DNA of 64,000 nt from Gallionella sp. (GTDB taxonomy: Bacteria > Pseudomonadota > Gammaproteobacteria > Burkholderiales > Gallionellaceae): positions 102,369 to 166,368 of the forward strand of contig JAQTMZ010000008.1 in assembly GCA_028714075.1 (NCBI GenBank), in the 5' to 3' direction. Positions within the stretch are counted from its first letter, which is position 1; each line of letters starts with the position of its first letter. Below are positions 63,040 through 64,000 of the stretch, in pieces. A program made the position numbers and the translations under genes. The notes below the pieces were generated by a model. It was given only the letters and a program-made list of their open reading frames with translations. It made no database searches and was not told where the DNA came from.

Positions 63040-64000
63040 ATGCCTAAAAGAACTGACCTAAAATCCATCCTCATCATCGGTGCAGGCCCCATCGTCATCG
63101 GGCAGGCGTGCGAGTTCGACTATTCCGGTGCGCAGGCGTGCAAGGCGCTCAAGGAAGAAGGCTATCGCGTCATCCTGGTGAACTCGAATCCGGCCACCAT
63201 CATGACCGACCCGGAAATGGCGGATGCGACTTACATCGAGCCGATCACCTGGAAGATGGTGGAAAAAATCATCGCCAAGGAAAAGCCGGACGCGATCCTG
63301 CCGACCATGGGCGGGCAGACCGCGCTGAACTGCGCGCTGGATCTGGCCAAGCACGGCGTGCTGGAAAAATACGGCGTCGAGATGATCGGCGCATCGCGCG
63401 AGGCCATCGACATGGCCGAGGATCGCGAAAAATTCAAGCAGGCAATGACGCGCATCGGGCTGGCCTCGGCGCGTTCCGCGATCGCGCACAGCATGGAGGA
63501 GGCGTTGCAGGTGCAGCAGGTGATGGGCTTCCCGACCGTCATTCGCCCGTCCTTCACGATGGGCGGCTCCGGTGGCGGTATCGCTTACAACCGCGAAGAA
63601 TTTGTCGAGATTTGCGAGCGCGGGCTGGAGGCCTCGCCGACCAAGGAACTGCTGATCGAGGAATCGCTGCTCGGCTGGAAAGAGTTCGAGATGGAAGTGG
63701 TGCGCGACCGCAACGACAATTGCATCATCATCTGTTCGATCGAAAATCTCGACCCGATGGGCGTGCATACCGGCGACTCGATCACCGTGGCCCCGGCACA
63801 GACGCTGACCGACAAGGAATACCAGATCATGCGCAACGCGTCGCTGGCGGTGCTGCGCGAAATCGGCGTGGATACCGGCGGCTCCAACGTGCAGTTCGCC
63901 ATCAACCCGGATGACGGGCGCATGGTGGTGATCGAGATGAACCCGCGCGTGTCGCGTTCCTCCGCGCTGGCCTCCAAGGCGACCGGCTTCCCGATCGCCA
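63040..64000 (+). CDS. carB: carbamoyl-phosphate synthase large subunit (5' part)
   Basis: The frame is open from ATG at 63040 past the window end (320 residues seen of about 1070 usual). N-terminal synthetase domain: [107 protein letters not shown] (ATP-grasp metal ligands in QFA and EMNPR). Partner of carA, 62 bp upstream. Confidence 0.96.
   Translation, partial: MPKRTDLKSILIIGAGPIVIGQACEFDYSGAQACKALKEEGYRVILVNSNPATIMTDPEMADATYIEPITWKMVEKIIAKEKPDAILPTMGGQTALNCALDLAKHGVLEKYGVEMIGASREAIDMAEDREKFKQAMTRIGLASARSAIAHSMEEALQVQQVMGFPTVIRPSFTMGGSGGGIAYNREEFVEICERGLEASPTKELLIEESLLGWKEFEMEVVRDRNDNCIIICSIENLDPMGVHTGDSITVAPAQTLTDKEYQIMRNASLAVLREIGVDTGGSNVQFAINPDDGRMVVIEMNPRVSRSSALASKATGFPIA

Overview
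The window reads as a chromosomal segment of a chemolithoautotrophic betaproteobacterium, most like the microaerophilic iron-oxidising Gallionellaceae (Sideroxydans/Gallionella type). This is inferred from gene content: form II RuBisCO with CbbQ/CbbO and a divergent CbbR, a chromosomal class I fructose-bisphosphatase, paired bacteriohemerythrins, cytochrome b561/YceI genes and many c-di-GMP proteins. No 16S gene is present, so the assignment is an inference.

Layout. (1) 1-11.8 kb is a Lap-type surface-adhesion locus. It has a TolC-family exporter with long TolA-like Ala/Lys/Glu arms, the LapG periplasmic protease, the LapD c-di-GMP receptor, a FecR-domain protein and a 1171-residue Ala-rich protein. 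The N-terminus of that protein looks like the LapA retention module, with TASG at residues 109-112 where LapA has TAAG at 107-110. A LuxR-type regulator with a degenerate receiver (N8, N9, C54) lies next to it. (2) 11.8-21.2 kb holds carbon fixation and CO2-handling genes, all leftward: cbbM-cbbQ-cbbO, fbp, purE-psiE-purC-carbonic anhydrase, with cbbR divergent. (3) 21.3-26.3 kb has srkA, an unknown lipoprotein, a HEAGH membrane protein and a marR-cytochrome b561-yceI-yceI operon with a clear promoter/operator. (4) 26.4-33.8 kb has a methylthioadenosine/5-deoxyadenosine salvage cluster (mtnP, apt, mtnA, fused aldolase-dehydrogenase), then alr and lplT. (5) 33.8-45.1 kb is a signalling block: a PAS-GGDEF-EAL protein with a coupled periplasmic binding protein, two bacteriohemerythrins with small partners, a NarX/NarL-type two-component pair and a cold-shock gene. 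The two hemerythrins and the cold-shock gene share an upstream element with the same 44-bp geometry. (6) 45.1-53.9 kb is housekeeping: udg, rimI, tsaB, ispF, ispD, mltC-like, patatin, birA, coaX, a SPOR protein and a tRNA with anticodon CAT. (7) 54.1-59 kb is a block of poorly recognised genes ending in a ten-repeat Sel1 protein. (8) 59-64 kb has lexA-umuD under a promoter carrying two AGAAC-N4-GTTCT operators, a double-receiver GGDEF protein, and carA-carB (carB runs off the window).

Hairpin repeats of several families sit in many of the gaps. In places they enter coding sequence, including an in-frame insertion of about 40 residues in cbbO. The most notable candidates are the compact Lap-like adhesion system with a non-RTX substrate, the shared upstream element at 39.1, 40.9 and 45.0 kb, and the fused aldolase-dehydrogenase in the MTA salvage cluster.
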